DNA of 64,000 nt, taken from positions 108,431 through 172,430 of the forward strand of contig NZ_BMOE01000007.1 of NCBI RefSeq assembly GCF_014646915.1. The letters are read 5' to 3'. The notes beneath the pieces were generated by a model that was not told where the DNA came from, ran no database searches, and saw nothing but the letters and a program-made list of their open reading frames with translations. How positions within the stretch are numbered: position 1 is the stretch's first letter; each line of letters begins with the position of its first letter. The stretch comes from Deinococcus aquiradiocola. Its GTDB lineage: Bacteria; Deinococcota; Deinococci; Deinococcales; Deinococcaceae. A program made the translations under genes and the position numbers. Below are positions 44,780-53,482 of the stretch, piece after piece.

Positions 44780-45745
44780 CGTGTACACGCGTCCGGCACG
44801 GACGGCTTCGGCGTACCGGCGCACGTTGCGGGTCAGCAGGTCGCGGTACGTGGGGCCGGTCCGGCCGACGGGGGCGCTCAGGCGGGCATTCAGTTCGGTC
44901 AGGAAGCGCCGGCGTCCGTCGGCGTTCAGGCGGACGCCTTCGCTGGACGCCTCGAAGTGGCTGGTGTTCAGCAGGTGGCGGTTGATGCAGGCGAGGACCG
45001 TCCGGTCCACGAGGGCCGCACGGTGCGGTTCCATCAGGTCGAGGGCCAACACGGGCCTGCGGCCGTGCGGGGCGTGCAGGACCGCGAAGCCCGGATGCAG
45101 GCCCACGCGTTGAATGTCGCTGAGGACAGCGGCGTGCAGGACGCTGTACCCGAAGGACAGCAGGGCATTGACCGGGTCGGGCGGGGGGCGGCGGGCCCGG
45201 CCGTGGAAGCCCCACGCTGCGGGGAGGGTGGCGGCGAGCGCCGCGAAGTACGTGGCGGCCGCCGTGCCTTCCAGGCCCAGCAGGGTGGGCGGGGCCAGCG
45301 GGTCCGGGGTGTCCAGGGCGCTCAGGGTGTCGGTGTGCGCCTGGACGGCGTGGGCCAGGGCGGGGTGCGGCTGCCGGGTCTGCCAGCGCCTCAGGACGGC
45401 GCGGGTGTTGTGCAGTTTGGCGTGCAGCACGGCGCGCGCCTGCGGCCACTGCAGGTCCGGACGTTCGGCGTTCACCTGCGCGCGCAGGAGGCCCGCGTGC
45501 CCCTCCAGTCCGGCGTGCAGGCTCCCGAGGTGGCGGCCGCCCATCGTGAGGTAGTGCAGGGCGGCCCCGCGGGACAGCAGATCGCGCAGCGCGGGCGTGG
45601 TGACGCTCACCCCGCCGAACAGCAGGACTTCCTCAACCAGGTCGGCCGGGAAGCGTGCGAGTTCCTCGCCGTGCAGCGTCAGGCGGAGCGTGCCGCCCAG
45701 CACGCCGAGCACCGTACCCTGGCGTTGCATGAGGACGGTCTTCAC
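44762..45745 (-). CDS. cas1: CRISPR integrase Cas1
   Basis: A 327-aa Cas1. The metal-binding residues can be placed at Glu159 (LLGLEGTAAATYF), His224 (FAVLHAPHG) and Asp236 (LALDLMEPHRAALVD). The N-terminal beta domain reads VKTVLMQRQGTVLGVLGGTL. GTG 45745 is chosen because it overlaps the RT stop (GTGA) and gives the normal Cas1 N-terminus. It inserts spacers at the leader-repeat junction together with Cas2 (34369). Being coupled to an RT gene suggests spacer capture from RNA, as known for RT-Cas1 systems; here the two are separate polypeptides. Confidence 0.95.
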   Translation of the reverse strand: MKTVLMQRQGTVLGVLGGTLRLTLHGEELARFPADLVEEVLLFGGVSVTTPALRDLLSRGAALHYLTMGGRHLGSLHAGLEGHAGLLRAQVNAERPDLQWPQARAVLHAKLHNTRAVLRRWQTRQPHPALAHAVQAHTDTLSALDTPDPLAPPTLLGLEGTAAATYFAALAATLPAAWGFHGRARRPPPDPVNALLSFGYSVLHAAVLSDIQRVGLHPGFAVLHAPHGRRPVLALDLMEPHRAALVDRTVLACINRHLLNTSHFEASSEGVRLNADGRRRFLTELNARLSAPVGRTGPTYRDLLTRNVRRYAEAVRAGRVYTPDLLR

Positions 45746-47427
45746 GGCCTGCGCCAGGGAACGTACGTCCGGCCTTCCAGGGACGCGCGGGCGAGCGTGA
45801 ACGCTTCCCGGTGCAGCAGGACGCGCGCGGTGAGCGGACCGCCGAGCGAGGCGTCGAGTCGGCGTGTGAAGGCGAGCGGAACGGGCCACCCGGAGGATGT
45901 CAGGTCGCCCAGGTGCGCGTCCAGGGTCCTTGGTGCGAGCAGGTCCGCCAGGGCAGGCGCGAGCGCCACGCTGACGGGGCGGCTCAGGCCCGCGCCTGCC
46001 AGCGCGTCCTGCGCTTCCTGCACGAGCAGTTGCAGCGCGGCCTGCCGGACGCCGGGCGCGTGCGGGCCCCACACGGTGCGGTGCGCGGCCTGCACGGCGA
46101 TCAGGGTGGAACCGGCGTTCACTGCCCCGGCCTGTTCGCGCGCAGCGACCTGCGCGGCCGCCCGGTACGCCGGGTGCGCGAGGGCCGACGTGACGTGCGC
46201 GAGTTCCTGCAGGGCCGCACGCGTCAGGGCCGGCAGGGGCGTGGGGGCAGGCCGTGCGGCAGAGCGGGACGCGGCGGGCCGGACCGTGTACTGCCCGGGT
46301 GCGGGCGTCACGGAGCGGCCGACCACGCCGGGGCTGAAACGGGCGAGGCGGGAGCGCAGGTGCGGGTACGTCTCCGCGAGCCACGTGTCGAGCGCCCGGT
46401 GGTCCTCGTGGACGCTGCCGAGCCGGAAGTACGCCTGCCAGCCCCGGATGAGGTCGTTCACGGCACGCAGGCGCGCGTCGTCCACCGGGACCGCGACGTC
46501 CACCCCGAGCGTGCCCTGCACCTGCGCACGGAAGTCGTCGAGGCGACGCGGCGCGATCCGGACGTCTCCCGCACGGAACTGGAACCCCAGGAACTCGTAC
46601 CCCTCCTGCACCGAAACGATCCGGGTCTTGCCGGCGTTCAGGCGCAGGTCAAGCTGCGCGAGCGCCTGCGCGGCCACGCCTGCCAGCTGCCCCGCCTCGG
46701 CGGGGGTGCCGCTCGCGATCACGAAGTCGTCCGCGTACCGGACGAGCGTGCCGCCAGCGACCGTGACTGCCGCATCGAAGGGCCGCAGGTACCAGTTCGC
46801 GAGGAGCGGGGCGAGCAGGCTGCCCTGTGGGACGCCCCGCTCGGTCCTGACCGTCAGGCCCCGCTCGACGACCGGGCGGGACAGCAGGGCGCGCAGGAGG
46901 GTGAGGAGCGGCGCGTCCAGCACGGCCGACATCGCCGTGAGGAGCCCGTCATGCGGGATCGAGTCGAAGCACTGCTCCACGTCTCCACGCACAGCCCACG
47001 GTTGCCGCTGCCCGGACTGCAGGATCGCCTGCACGGCCTGGAGGGCCCCGTGACCCGGCCGGTACGCGTACGCGGTCGGGGGGAGCTGCGCTTCCAGCGT
47101 GCCGCGCAGGCCCGACAGGACCGCACCTTCCACCACCCGGTCCGCGACGGACAGGGCCACCACCCCCCGCGGCGGGCCGTGCTCGCGCGGCACCCACACG
47201 CGCCACGCGGCCCGCGGGCGGTACCGGCCCGAGTGCACGTCCAGCAGCAGGCGCTGCAGCCGCGTCTCGGCGTCGATGGACCACAACTGCACCGTCTCCC
47301 CGTCCGGCCCCGGCCTGGGAGCCCGGGCCGCGGTCGCCTGCCACGCCACCCGAAGGTGGTGCAGCGTCACGGCCCGGTCCAGGGTCAGGAGGGCCACGGG
47401 TGGACGGTCGGGAGGCACGTTCGTCAT
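45742..47427 (-). CDS. CRISPR-associated reverse transcriptase with C-terminal extension
   Basis: A 561-aa protein. Fingers and palm occupy about residues 50-260 with RGDVEQCFDSIPHDGLL (Asp149), RGVPQGSLLAPLLANWYL (QGS 201-203) and the catalytic YADD at 231-234; QEGYEFLGFQFRAGD and a maturase-like thumb with LIRGWQAYFRLGSVHEDH follow, ending near 375. The remaining 185 residues are an Ala-rich helical domain with no recognised family, ending in LARASLEGRTYVPWRRP. The stop overlaps the cas1 start, so the two should be made together. The group II intron-derived lineage of CRISPR RTs is the best fit. It starts at ATG 47427. Confidence 0.93.
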   Translation of the reverse strand: MTNVPPDRPPVALLTLDRAVTLHHLRVAWQATAARAPRPGPDGETVQLWSIDAETRLQRLLLDVHSGRYRPRAAWRVWVPREHGPPRGVVALSVADRVVEGAVLSGLRGTLEAQLPPTAYAYRPGHGALQAVQAILQSGQRQPWAVRGDVEQCFDSIPHDGLLTAMSAVLDAPLLTLLRALLSRPVVERGLTVRTERGVPQGSLLAPLLANWYLRPFDAAVTVAGGTLVRYADDFVIASGTPAEAGQLAGVAAQALAQLDLRLNAGKTRIVSVQEGYEFLGFQFRAGDVRIAPRRLDDFRAQVQGTLGVDVAVPVDDARLRAVNDLIRGWQAYFRLGSVHEDHRALDTWLAETYPHLRSRLARFSPGVVGRSVTPAPGQYTVRPAASRSAARPAPTPLPALTRAALQELAHVTSALAHPAYRAAAQVAAREQAGAVNAGSTLIAVQAAHRTVWGPHAPGVRQAALQLLVQEAQDALAGAGLSRPVSVALAPALADLLAPRTLDAHLGDLTSSGWPVPLAFTRRLDASLGGPLTARVLLHREAFTLARASLEGRTYVPWRRP

Positions 47428-47428
47428 A

Positions 47429-47499
47429 CCGGTAGGCGGCCCACCACCCGAAAACGAACCGGCGGCCGGTTCGTTCTGGACGGGCCGCTCACCTACCGG
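47429..47499. promoter_or_regulatory. 71-bp interrupted dyad between RT and the divergent membrane-protein genes
   Basis: One centre of symmetry at 47464 relates an 11-bp inner pair (AACGAACCGGC / GCCGGTTCGTT, 47453-47475) and an 8-bp outer pair (CCGGTAGG 47429-47436 / CCTACCGG 47492-47499). A third pair, GCGGCCC / GGGCCGC, is offset by 2 bp. It fills the whole 74-bp gap between the two divergent starts. It could be a shared operator or form hairpins in both 5' leaders. Confidence 0.65.
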
Positions 47500-47501
47500 G
47501 C

Positions 47502-48092
47502 ATGAGTGACCCCCAGCATCCCGGACCCGTGACCCGTCCGACCGTCCCTGCGGCCCTCGCGTTCGGCCTCGTGTCGCTGGCCTTCACGGCCCTCGGCACG
47601 CCCGGCCCGTTCAGCTGGCCCCTGGCCGTCACGTGCGGGATGGGCGCGGGCGTCGCCGCCCTGCACACGGCCTTCCTCGCGGGTCGGCAGGCCGTGGCAG
47701 GCCGGGCCTCACGCCCCGCGCAGCACACGCCCCCGCCCGCAGGGGCCGCACCTGCCGCGTCCCGTCCCGCCGACCCGCCTGTGAATCCCGTCCCGGTCCC
47801 GTCACCCACGCCGCGCCCACCCGAGGCCAGCATGCCCGCCTCCCCGTGGCCGACCCTGGCCCTGCCGCACGGGTGGACCACCGAACCGCGCGGCCCGGCC
47901 CTGCACGTGACCCGCGACGACCGTCGCCGATTCGTGATCGCCACGCACCCCGCCGCCCTCACGGGCCTGCAGGCCGGCACCACCCCGGTCCTCTGGACGC
48001 CCGGCCCGCCCGCCCCACCCACCCGGCAGGGCCAGGCGTGGCAGGTGAGCGGCCCGCCCGACACCCTCACCGCCCTGCTGGAGGTCCTGTGA
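47502..48092 (+). CDS. uncharacterised membrane protein, divergent from RT-cas1 (196 aa)
   Basis: Two N-terminal transmembrane helices (VPAALAFGLVSLAFTALGTP and PLAVTCGMGAGVAALHTAFLAG), a Pro/Ala-rich linker at about 65-115, and a C-terminal globular domain of about 80 residues (TLALPHGWTTEPRGPALHVT, then RRFVIATHPAAL and WQVSGPPDTLTALLEVL). No family is recognised. It starts 74 bp from the RT start on the opposite strand, and the next gene overlaps its stop. Its position inside an RT-cas1/array cluster makes a CRISPR-accessory role possible. The start (ATG 47502) lacks a strong ribosome site. Confidence 0.65.
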   Translation: MSDPQHPGPVTRPTVPAALAFGLVSLAFTALGTPGPFSWPLAVTCGMGAGVAALHTAFLAGRQAVAGRASRPAQHTPPPAGAAPAASRPADPPVNPVPVPSPTPRPPEASMPASPWPTLALPHGWTTEPRGPALHVTRDDRRRFVIATHPAALTGLQAGTTPVLWTPGPPAPPTRQGQAWQVSGPPDTLTALLEVL

Positions 48093-48805
48093 TGCTGCCC
48101 GTCCTGCTCGCCTGTGCGACCCTCCTGAGCCTCGGGGCGGCCCTCCTCCTGACGGACCGACCACGGGCCGCCGCCGCCACCTGGGCCGCCGGTGCGGGCG
48201 TCACCTGCTGGCTCACGCCCGCGTACCTCGCGTGGCACACCCGGCATCCCGCCGGACCGATCGGCACGTTCCTGGTCGCCCACGGTCTCAGCACCGCACT
48301 CCTGACGGCCGCCGTCCTCCTGATCGCCGCTGGCGTCTGGACGCTCAGTCACGCGACGGCCTGCATCACCCTCCCGCCCTCGCCGGTCAGGCCCGCACTG
48401 CAGTTCGTGTCCCAGAGCGGCGTGCTGCTCCTCCCGGTCGCCGCGTGCCTGCACGACCCGCGCGCCCTGCCCGCCTGCTTCGTGCTGTGGAGCGCCGGCC
48501 TTGCCGCCAGTCTGTACTTCGCCGTGCTGTACCGTCACTTCCCGTTCCGCACCCCGGCCGTGCCCAGCCTGCAGGAACGGCGTGCCATTGCGGCGGCCCT
48601 GCTTTGGCTCGCCTTCCTCGGCGTCCCGGCACAGCTCTGGCCGACACCCACCATTCCGTCGTGCGACCTGGGGCGTGTGGTGCGGTTGCGGCTGGAAGGA
48701 GTTCGTCCGGGACCACGGGTGATGCACGACGACGTGCATACGATTCCTGCACCGGGTGCAAAACGAGGCCTGCGGGCTGACCTGGAGGGCGTGCAGGGCA
48801 GGTGA
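48092..48805 (+). CDS. uncharacterised polytopic membrane protein whose tail runs into CRISPR leader 3
   Basis: A 237-aa protein starting at ATG 48092 (TGATG overlap with the previous gene). About six hydrophobic helices are visible, including MLPVLLACATLLSLGAALLL, TWAAGAGVTCWLTPAYLAW and AIAAALLWLAFLGVPAQLW. From about residue 189 the reading frame passes into leader 3 DNA (48657 on), so the last 49 residues (for example VRLRLEGVRPGPRVMHDD) are leader-encoded and probably not ancestral; the original C-terminus appears to have been replaced when the leader arrived. No family is recognised. Confidence 0.6.
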   Translation: MLPVLLACATLLSLGAALLLTDRPRAAAATWAAGAGVTCWLTPAYLAWHTRHPAGPIGTFLVAHGLSTALLTAAVLLIAAGVWTLSHATACITLPPSPVRPALQFVSQSGVLLLPVAACLHDPRALPACFVLWSAGLAASLYFAVLYRHFPFRTPAVPSLQERRAIAAALLWLAFLGVPAQLWPTPTIPSCDLGRVVRLRLEGVRPGPRVMHDDVHTIPAPGAKRGLRADLEGVQGR

Positions 48806-48975
48806 GCGGGAGGCGTGGGGTGGGCGATCATCGTGCATGCCGTCCCAGCGCGGGAAAAACAGGGTAGAGTGAGGGTGTTCGAGGTCCTGAACCGCGACAT
48901 CGGTGCATACTGGGTATGCAGTGTGATGAGAGGGAGTCAGGAAGAGCGTGCAGCATGACAGTTTCCAGCGGGTCC
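48657..48975 (+). promoter_or_regulatory. CRISPR leader 3
   Basis: It is the reverse complement of leaders 1 and 2 over about 319 bp, starting at CGTCGTGCGACC. The inverted repeat is TGCATACTGGGTATGCA (48904-48920), as in leader 2. Homology stops before the cas1-derived end seen in leaders 1 and 2. It drives array 3 rightward. Its first part doubles as coding sequence for the end of the membrane protein at 48092. Confidence 0.85.
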
Positions 48976-49934
48976 GTCACAGGCCATCTCCCTGCTAAGG
49001 GACTGAAACGGTGCGCCTGGAACTGGAGGTCGAGACGAACGGGTCACAGGCCATCTCCCTGCTAAGGGACTGAAACTGTCCCCCAAGATCAATAGGCGGT
49101 CCTTGCCGGAGTCACAGGCCATCTCCCTGCTAAGGGACTGAAACACGGTCAATCAAGGAGGAGAGCAACGCACTAGGAAGTCACAGGCCATCTCCCTGCT
49201 AAGGGACTGAAACAGGTCCCCCGTGACGACCGCGCGGCCAACCACGGTCACAGGCCATCTCCCTGCTAAGGGACTGAAACTTCCCTGTGGAACTTCAGGC
49301 GAGCCCGGAAGTCTGGTCACAGGCCATCTCCCTGCTAAGGGACTGAAACGCGCCCCTTCATGCCTGCGCCTCGGCGTGGGCGGTGTCACAGGCCATCTCC
49401 CTGCTAAGGGACTGAAACCGGACGTGCGGCTCGGTCGGGGCGATGAACGGGTCACAGGCCATCTCCCTGCTAAGGGACTGAAACGTCCGGCAAACCCACC
49501 AGCGCACCGAACTGGGTGGTCACAGGCCATCTCCCTGCTAAGGGACTGAAACCCGTAATGCGGGCAACCCTCGTTGTCCACGACGGGGGTCACAGGCCAT
49601 CTCCCTGCTAAGGGACTGAAACTGAGGGCGGCGGCCAGCTGTCCGAGCGTCTCGCTGTCACAGGCCATCCCCCTGCTAAGGGACTGAAACGGGTCAGCCG
49701 ACGTTGCGCAGCGGCCGCTGCGAGTCACAGGCCATCTCCCTGCTAAGCACCGTACCCAAGACTCAGACCGCCGCGCTCGGCAGGTCACAGGCCATCTCCC
49801 TGCTAAGGGACTGAAACGCAGGACGAACATCAATTTTCCGGGTGTGCGGAACACGTCACAGGCCATCTCCCTGCTAAGGGACTGAAACCCATGGGCGAGA
49901 ACGGCGGAACGGATCCCAGCAGTCACAGGCCATC
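48976..49934 (+). CRISPR. CRISPR array 3: 15 repeats, two truncated
   Basis: The repeat runs GTCACAGGCC...GGACTGAAAC on the plus strand. Starts are 48976, 49043, 49111, 49180, 49247, 49316, 49385, 49451, 49519, 49589, 49657, 49724, 49784, 49855 and 49922. The unit at 49724 lacks the last ten bases (GGACTGAAAC), so the spacer after it has no 5' tag. The unit at 49657 has CATCCCCCTG. The last unit is cut after 13 bases (GTCACAGGCCATC), where foreign coding-like DNA begins. Spacers are 32-37 bp. Confidence 0.98.
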
Positions 49935-50083
49935 AAACTGTACTCATTGATGCTCGTTTCGCTCAGCTCCACATCAAGAATCCAGTTCATCACCGTGAGA
50001 TGACTCTCCTGGACGCCAAGTGCTGTCGCCAGCCGATCTGAATGCAGTGGATCGTGATAGATGACCTGAACGGTTTCCGCAAG
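49935..50083 (-). pseudogene. coding-like relic abutting array 3
   Basis: On the minus strand one frame from 50083 to the truncated last repeat reads LAETVQVIYHDPLHSDRLAT followed by HLTVMNWILDVELSETS, with composition and hydrophobic pattern of a real protein, including an HTH-like LATALGVQESHLTVMNWIL. A TAG lies just upstream in frame and there is no start, so it is a fragment. The frame runs straight into the array, suggesting that rearrangement joined a gene interior to the array end. No family is assigned. The rest of the stretch to 50294 holds no gene I can support. Confidence 0.35.
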
Positions 50084-50294
50084 CCTCTACTGAGCGTCGA
50101 TGCGGCTCATTCAGACCAGTTCGCCCTGGACCCGCTGGCAACGTAGCCGGAGAAGGCCCGGAGGCGCTGCGGTCCCTCGGGTTCGTGACTGGTCTTCTCT
50201 GGCGCTTTTGACTTTGCTGGAACAACAGAGGCTGAACGCGGCGGCGCGGCAACTTTCAACTGCGGTCCATAGCTCATGGAGGCCTGTGGCGCGG

Positions 50295-50340
50295 GAATCG
50301 GGCAAGCGGGCGACTTGAGAGTCGCCCGCTTGCCCGATTC
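50295..50340. terminator. 46-nt near-perfect long hairpin
   Basis: Arms of 20 bp (GAATCGGGCAAGCGGGCGAC and its exact complement at 50321-50340) surround the 6-nt loop TTGAGA. It lies 120 bp upstream of the ABC transporter operon. No T-run follows on the plus side. It is probably a strong boundary between the CRISPR region and the transporter operon. Confidence 0.7.
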
Positions 50341-50422
50341 CATCATCAGGACATAGGTGGGATTGGTCGTCGCTGGAAGGTCGCAGAGAGCAGGCCTTGA
50401 CTCGCGAGGGCGGCAGTTTGAT

Positions 50423-50444
50423 AATACGCATTACAAAATACGCA
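50423..50444 (+). promoter_or_regulatory. tandem AATACGCA repeats in the transporter promoter
   Basis: AATACGCA occurs at 50423-50430 and 50437-50444, 14 bp apart, in the only AT-rich tract before the operon, about 20 bp from the start codon. It may be an operator for the LacI-type regulator encoded at the operon's end or part of the promoter. LacI sites are normally palindromic, which this is not. Confidence 0.4.
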
Positions 50445-50462
50445 ATATCAATAGGGGGTCCC

Positions 50463-51695
50463 ATGAAACTGCCCGGAACGTTCGTCTGCCTGACCGCTCT
50501 TCTCGCCGGAATGGCCGGCGCACAGCAGGTCAACCTTCGTTTCAGCACCTGGGCTGGTGGCGATGGCCTGGCCCTGCTGCAGCAGTTGTCGAAGGAATAC
50601 AGTGCCCAGAACCCTGGGGTGCAGGTGACTGTCGAGGTCACCCCCTTTGCCGACTACGGCCGGAAACTCGCGATTCAGGTGGCGTCCGGAGACGCGCCTG
50701 ATGTCGGGTGGCTTGCCGAGCGTGACGTCCCCACCTTCCTGGGCAGCAAGGCCGTGCTGGACCTCTCGGCGGAGCTCAGCAGGGACAAAGCCTTTAATCT
50801 GGCAGATTTTCCCCTGAGTACCCTGTCCCTCTGGAAGCGTGGCAGCGCCGTGTACGGCGTGCCGTTCAGCAACTCGCCGCTGGTGCTCTTCTACAACAAG
50901 GACCTGTTTCAGGCGGCCGGCGTCAAGGATCCCCTGCTGCAGTACAGTCAGGCCACCTGGGACTACGCGCACTTCCAGCAGGCGAGCAAGGCCATTAAGG
51001 ACAAGACTGGGGCCTTCGGCGCGCGGGTGATGCGCCTCGATCCGAAGGCTTGGGCCGGCGGGCTCCTCGCCGTGGCGTGGTCACAGGGCGGTGGCGTCTA
51101 CGACAAGGCCATGAAGTGCCAGCTCGATGCCCCCGGGACTGTGAGTGCCTTCCAGCTGGCGAGCAACATGATGTTCAAGGACGCCAGCATGCCGCGGCCC
51201 GGCGATCAGACGGCGTTCGAGAGCGGCCGGATCGGAATGTACTTCGATAACCTCAGCTACAGCGCGCAACTCAAGGACGCGAAATTCAGGTGGGGCGTGT
51301 CGCCTCTTCCCAAGGGCACGGCAGGCCGGGTCACCCAGCTCGGCCAGGCGGGGTACGTGGTGTTCTCGAAGAGCCGCAATCAGGCCGAGGCCGTGAAGTT
51401 CCTGAAATTCCTCGCCTCGGCGCAGACCATGGCCAGGACTGCCAGATTCTTTCCGCCGCCCCGGCTGAGCATCCTGAAGAGCGCCGCGTATCTCAGCAGC
51501 AACCCGGCCATTCCAGCGAGCACCCTGAAGACTGCGGTGGTCGCCCAGCTGCCGAGCGCCCGGGTGCTGGTGACCGGTACCGACTGGCTCCGGGCGAACG
51601 ACGCCATCACGAGTGGCCTCGACCGGGTCTTCCAGGCGAACGCCAACATCCCCGCGGTCCTGGACGATCTCTGCAAGCAGATCGACGGATTCTGA
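50463..51695 (+). CDS. ABC transporter substrate-binding protein (sugar type)
   Basis: A 410-aa extracytoplasmic binding protein of family 1. [20 protein letters not shown] is the signal peptide with AGGGGGT upstream of ATG 50463. The body has [36 protein letters not shown], the hinge segment [19 protein letters not shown] and [15 protein letters not shown], all typical. It delivers substrate to the permeases encoded downstream (spacing 1 bp). No ATPase is encoded here, so a shared MsmK-like ATPase elsewhere is expected. Sugar preference cannot be read. Confidence 0.93.
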   Translation: MKLPGTFVCLTALLAGMAGAQQVNLRFSTWAGGDGLALLQQLSKEYSAQNPGVQVTVEVTPFADYGRKLAIQVASGDAPDVGWLAERDVPTFLGSKAVLDLSAELSRDKAFNLADFPLSTLSLWKRGSAVYGVPFSNSPLVLFYNKDLFQAAGVKDPLLQYSQATWDYAHFQQASKAIKDKTGAFGARVMRLDPKAWAGGLLAVAWSQGGGVYDKAMKCQLDAPGTVSAFQLASNMMFKDASMPRPGDQTAFESGRIGMYFDNLSYSAQLKDAKFRWGVSPLPKGTAGRVTQLGQAGYVVFSKSRNQAEAVKFLKFLASAQTMARTARFFPPPRLSILKSAAYLSSNPAIPASTLKTAVVAQLPSARVLVTGTDWLRANDAITSGLDRVFQANANIPAVLDDLCKQIDGF

Positions 51696-51696
51696 C

Positions 51697-52608
51697 GTGA
51701 CGGCGCGCACGATCCGTCCCCCCCGGACACCTGCCACCCAGCGTCGGCAGGAGGCTCTGGCCGGATGGGGGTTCGTGCTGCCCTACGCGCTGGGCATGCT
51801 GGTGTTCGTGCTCGGGCCGCTGATCGCGGTCCTCGCGATCTCACTGACGAACTGGTCCCTGCTCGACACCCCGAAGTACGTGGGCGCAGCGAATTACCTC
51901 AAACTGGCCAGCGACCGCGATTTCCTCAGCAGCTTGGCTGTCACTGGATTCTTCACGCTCGGGATCCTCCTGCTCAACATCACGGCCGCCCTGGTCCTGG
52001 CGAACCTGATGAACCTGCGGCTGCCGGGCATCGGGGCCTTCCGGACCGTGGTGTTCTCGCCGGTCGTGATGCCGGTCGTGGCCTGGGCACTTGTCTGGAA
52101 GTTCCTGCTGCAGCCTCAGGGGCCCATCAACACCGCTCTCCAGGGGTCCGGGATGCCGGACGCCAACCTGCTGTTCGCGCCCGGCACGGCGCTGGGTACC
52201 GTGATCGTGATCGAGGTGCTCAAATCCGTCGGCCTGAACGCTGTGATCTTCCTGAGCGCCCTGCAGGGCCTGCCCAGGGAAGTGCTCGAAGCCAGTCGGC
52301 TGGACGGCGCGAACCGCTGGCAGACCTACACCCGGGTCATCCTGCCACTCATCTCGCCGACCTTCTTCCTGGTGTTCGTGATCACCCTGATCGGTGCCCT
52401 GAAGGTCTTCACGCCCATCTGGGTGCTGACCGGCGGCGGACCGTCGAACGCCACCACCACGTTGCTGGTCTATATGTACAAGCAGGGGTTCGGCTTCTTC
52501 GACTTCGGTTACGCCTCGGTGATCGCGGCGGTGCTCTTCGTGCTCATCCTCGTCACCACGGTCCTGCAGTGGAACCTGCGCCGTCGCCTGGTGTTCTATG
52601 AGGAGTGA
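51697..52608 (+). CDS. ABC transporter permease 1 (MalF/UgpA type)
   Basis: A 303-aa inner-membrane permease with six helices ([20 protein letters not shown] is the first). The EAA loop is [20 protein letters not shown], which contacts the ATPase, followed by [20 protein letters not shown]. The GTG at 51697, one base after the previous stop, is chosen since upstream codons overlap the binding-protein gene out of frame. It is translationally coupled. Confidence 0.93.
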   Translation: MTARTIRPPRTPATQRRQEALAGWGFVLPYALGMLVFVLGPLIAVLAISLTNWSLLDTPKYVGAANYLKLASDRDFLSSLAVTGFFTLGILLLNITAALVLANLMNLRLPGIGAFRTVVFSPVVMPVVAWALVWKFLLQPQGPINTALQGSGMPDANLLFAPGTALGTVIVIEVLKSVGLNAVIFLSALQGLPREVLEASRLDGANRWQTYTRVILPLISPTFFLVFVITLIGALKVFTPIWVLTGGGPSNATTTLLVYMYKQGFGFFDFGYASVIAAVLFVLILVTTVLQWNLRRRLVFYEE

Positions 52609-52612
52609 GCCG

Positions 52613-53479
52613 TTGAACCTGCCTGCACCGGACTCGGCCGTCCGACCACCGCAGCGGCCCTGGACGCTGCTGCTGTACCTGATGCTCGCCCTGATCAGCC
52701 TGCCGTTCCTGTTGCCGATCGTATGGATGCTCCTCTCGAGTCTCAAGTCGTCCGCCGCCATCTTCGGCAATCCTTTTCAGCTGACAGCCGGGGACCTGCG
52801 CCTGCAGAACTTCGCGGACGTCTTCTCGAACTACCCGTTCGCCCGGCAGTACCTCAACAGCTTGTCCATTCTGCTGATCACCGTGCCGGTCACCCTGCTC
52901 CTGTCGGCCCTGGCCGGCTACGGCTTCGCCCGTCTGCGCTTCCCGGGCCGTGACGCGGCCTTCCTGCTGACGCTCACGGCCATGATGGTCCCGAGCGAAA
53001 TGACAGCCGTCCCGCAATTTCTGATCTTCAAGACGCTCGGACTGACGAACACCCACATTCCAATCGTGGTACTGCAGGTCTTCAGCGCCACCGGCGCGCT
53101 GGCGGTGTTCCTGATGCGTCAGCACTTCATCACGCTGCCCAGGGAGCTCGACGAGGCCGGACGGGTGGATGGCCTGGGGTACTGGGGCGTGTTCTGGCAC
53201 CTGCTCCTGCCCCTGTCACGACCGGCGCTCGCCACCGTCGCGATCTTCGCGCTTCTCAATTCCTGGAACGACTACTTCAACCCGCTGATCTACCTGAACG
53301 ACGAGCGGCTGATGACCCTGCCGCTGGCCCTGCAGCGCTTCACCGATCCGCTCGGCGGCGTGTACTGGAACCTCACCCTGACGGCCGGTGTGCTCGTCGC
53401 TCTGCCGGTGCTCGCCGCCTTCCTCCTCGCCCAGAAGCAGTTCATCGAGAGCCTCGCCGCCAGCGGGACCAAAGGATAA
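52613..53479 (+). CDS. ABC transporter permease 2 (MalG/UgpE type)
   Basis: A 288-aa partner permease: [20 protein letters not shown] is helix 1 and [20 protein letters not shown] the EAA loop, with [14 protein letters not shown] typical of MalG-like proteins. The TTG at 52613 follows GAGGAG by 7 nt; an ATG at 52598 overlapping the previous gene is the alternative and would add five residues. It forms the transport heterodimer with the gene at 51697. Confidence 0.92.
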   Translation: MNLPAPDSAVRPPQRPWTLLLYLMLALISLPFLLPIVWMLLSSLKSSAAIFGNPFQLTAGDLRLQNFADVFSNYPFARQYLNSLSILLITVPVTLLLSALAGYGFARLRFPGRDAAFLLTLTAMMVPSEMTAVPQFLIFKTLGLTNTHIPIVVLQVFSATGALAVFLMRQHFITLPRELDEAGRVDGLGYWGVFWHLLLPLSRPALATVAIFALLNSWNDYFNPLIYLNDERLMTLPLALQRFTDPLGGVYWNLTLTAGVLVALPVLAAFLLAQKQFIESLAASGTKG

Positions 53480-53482
53480 ACC

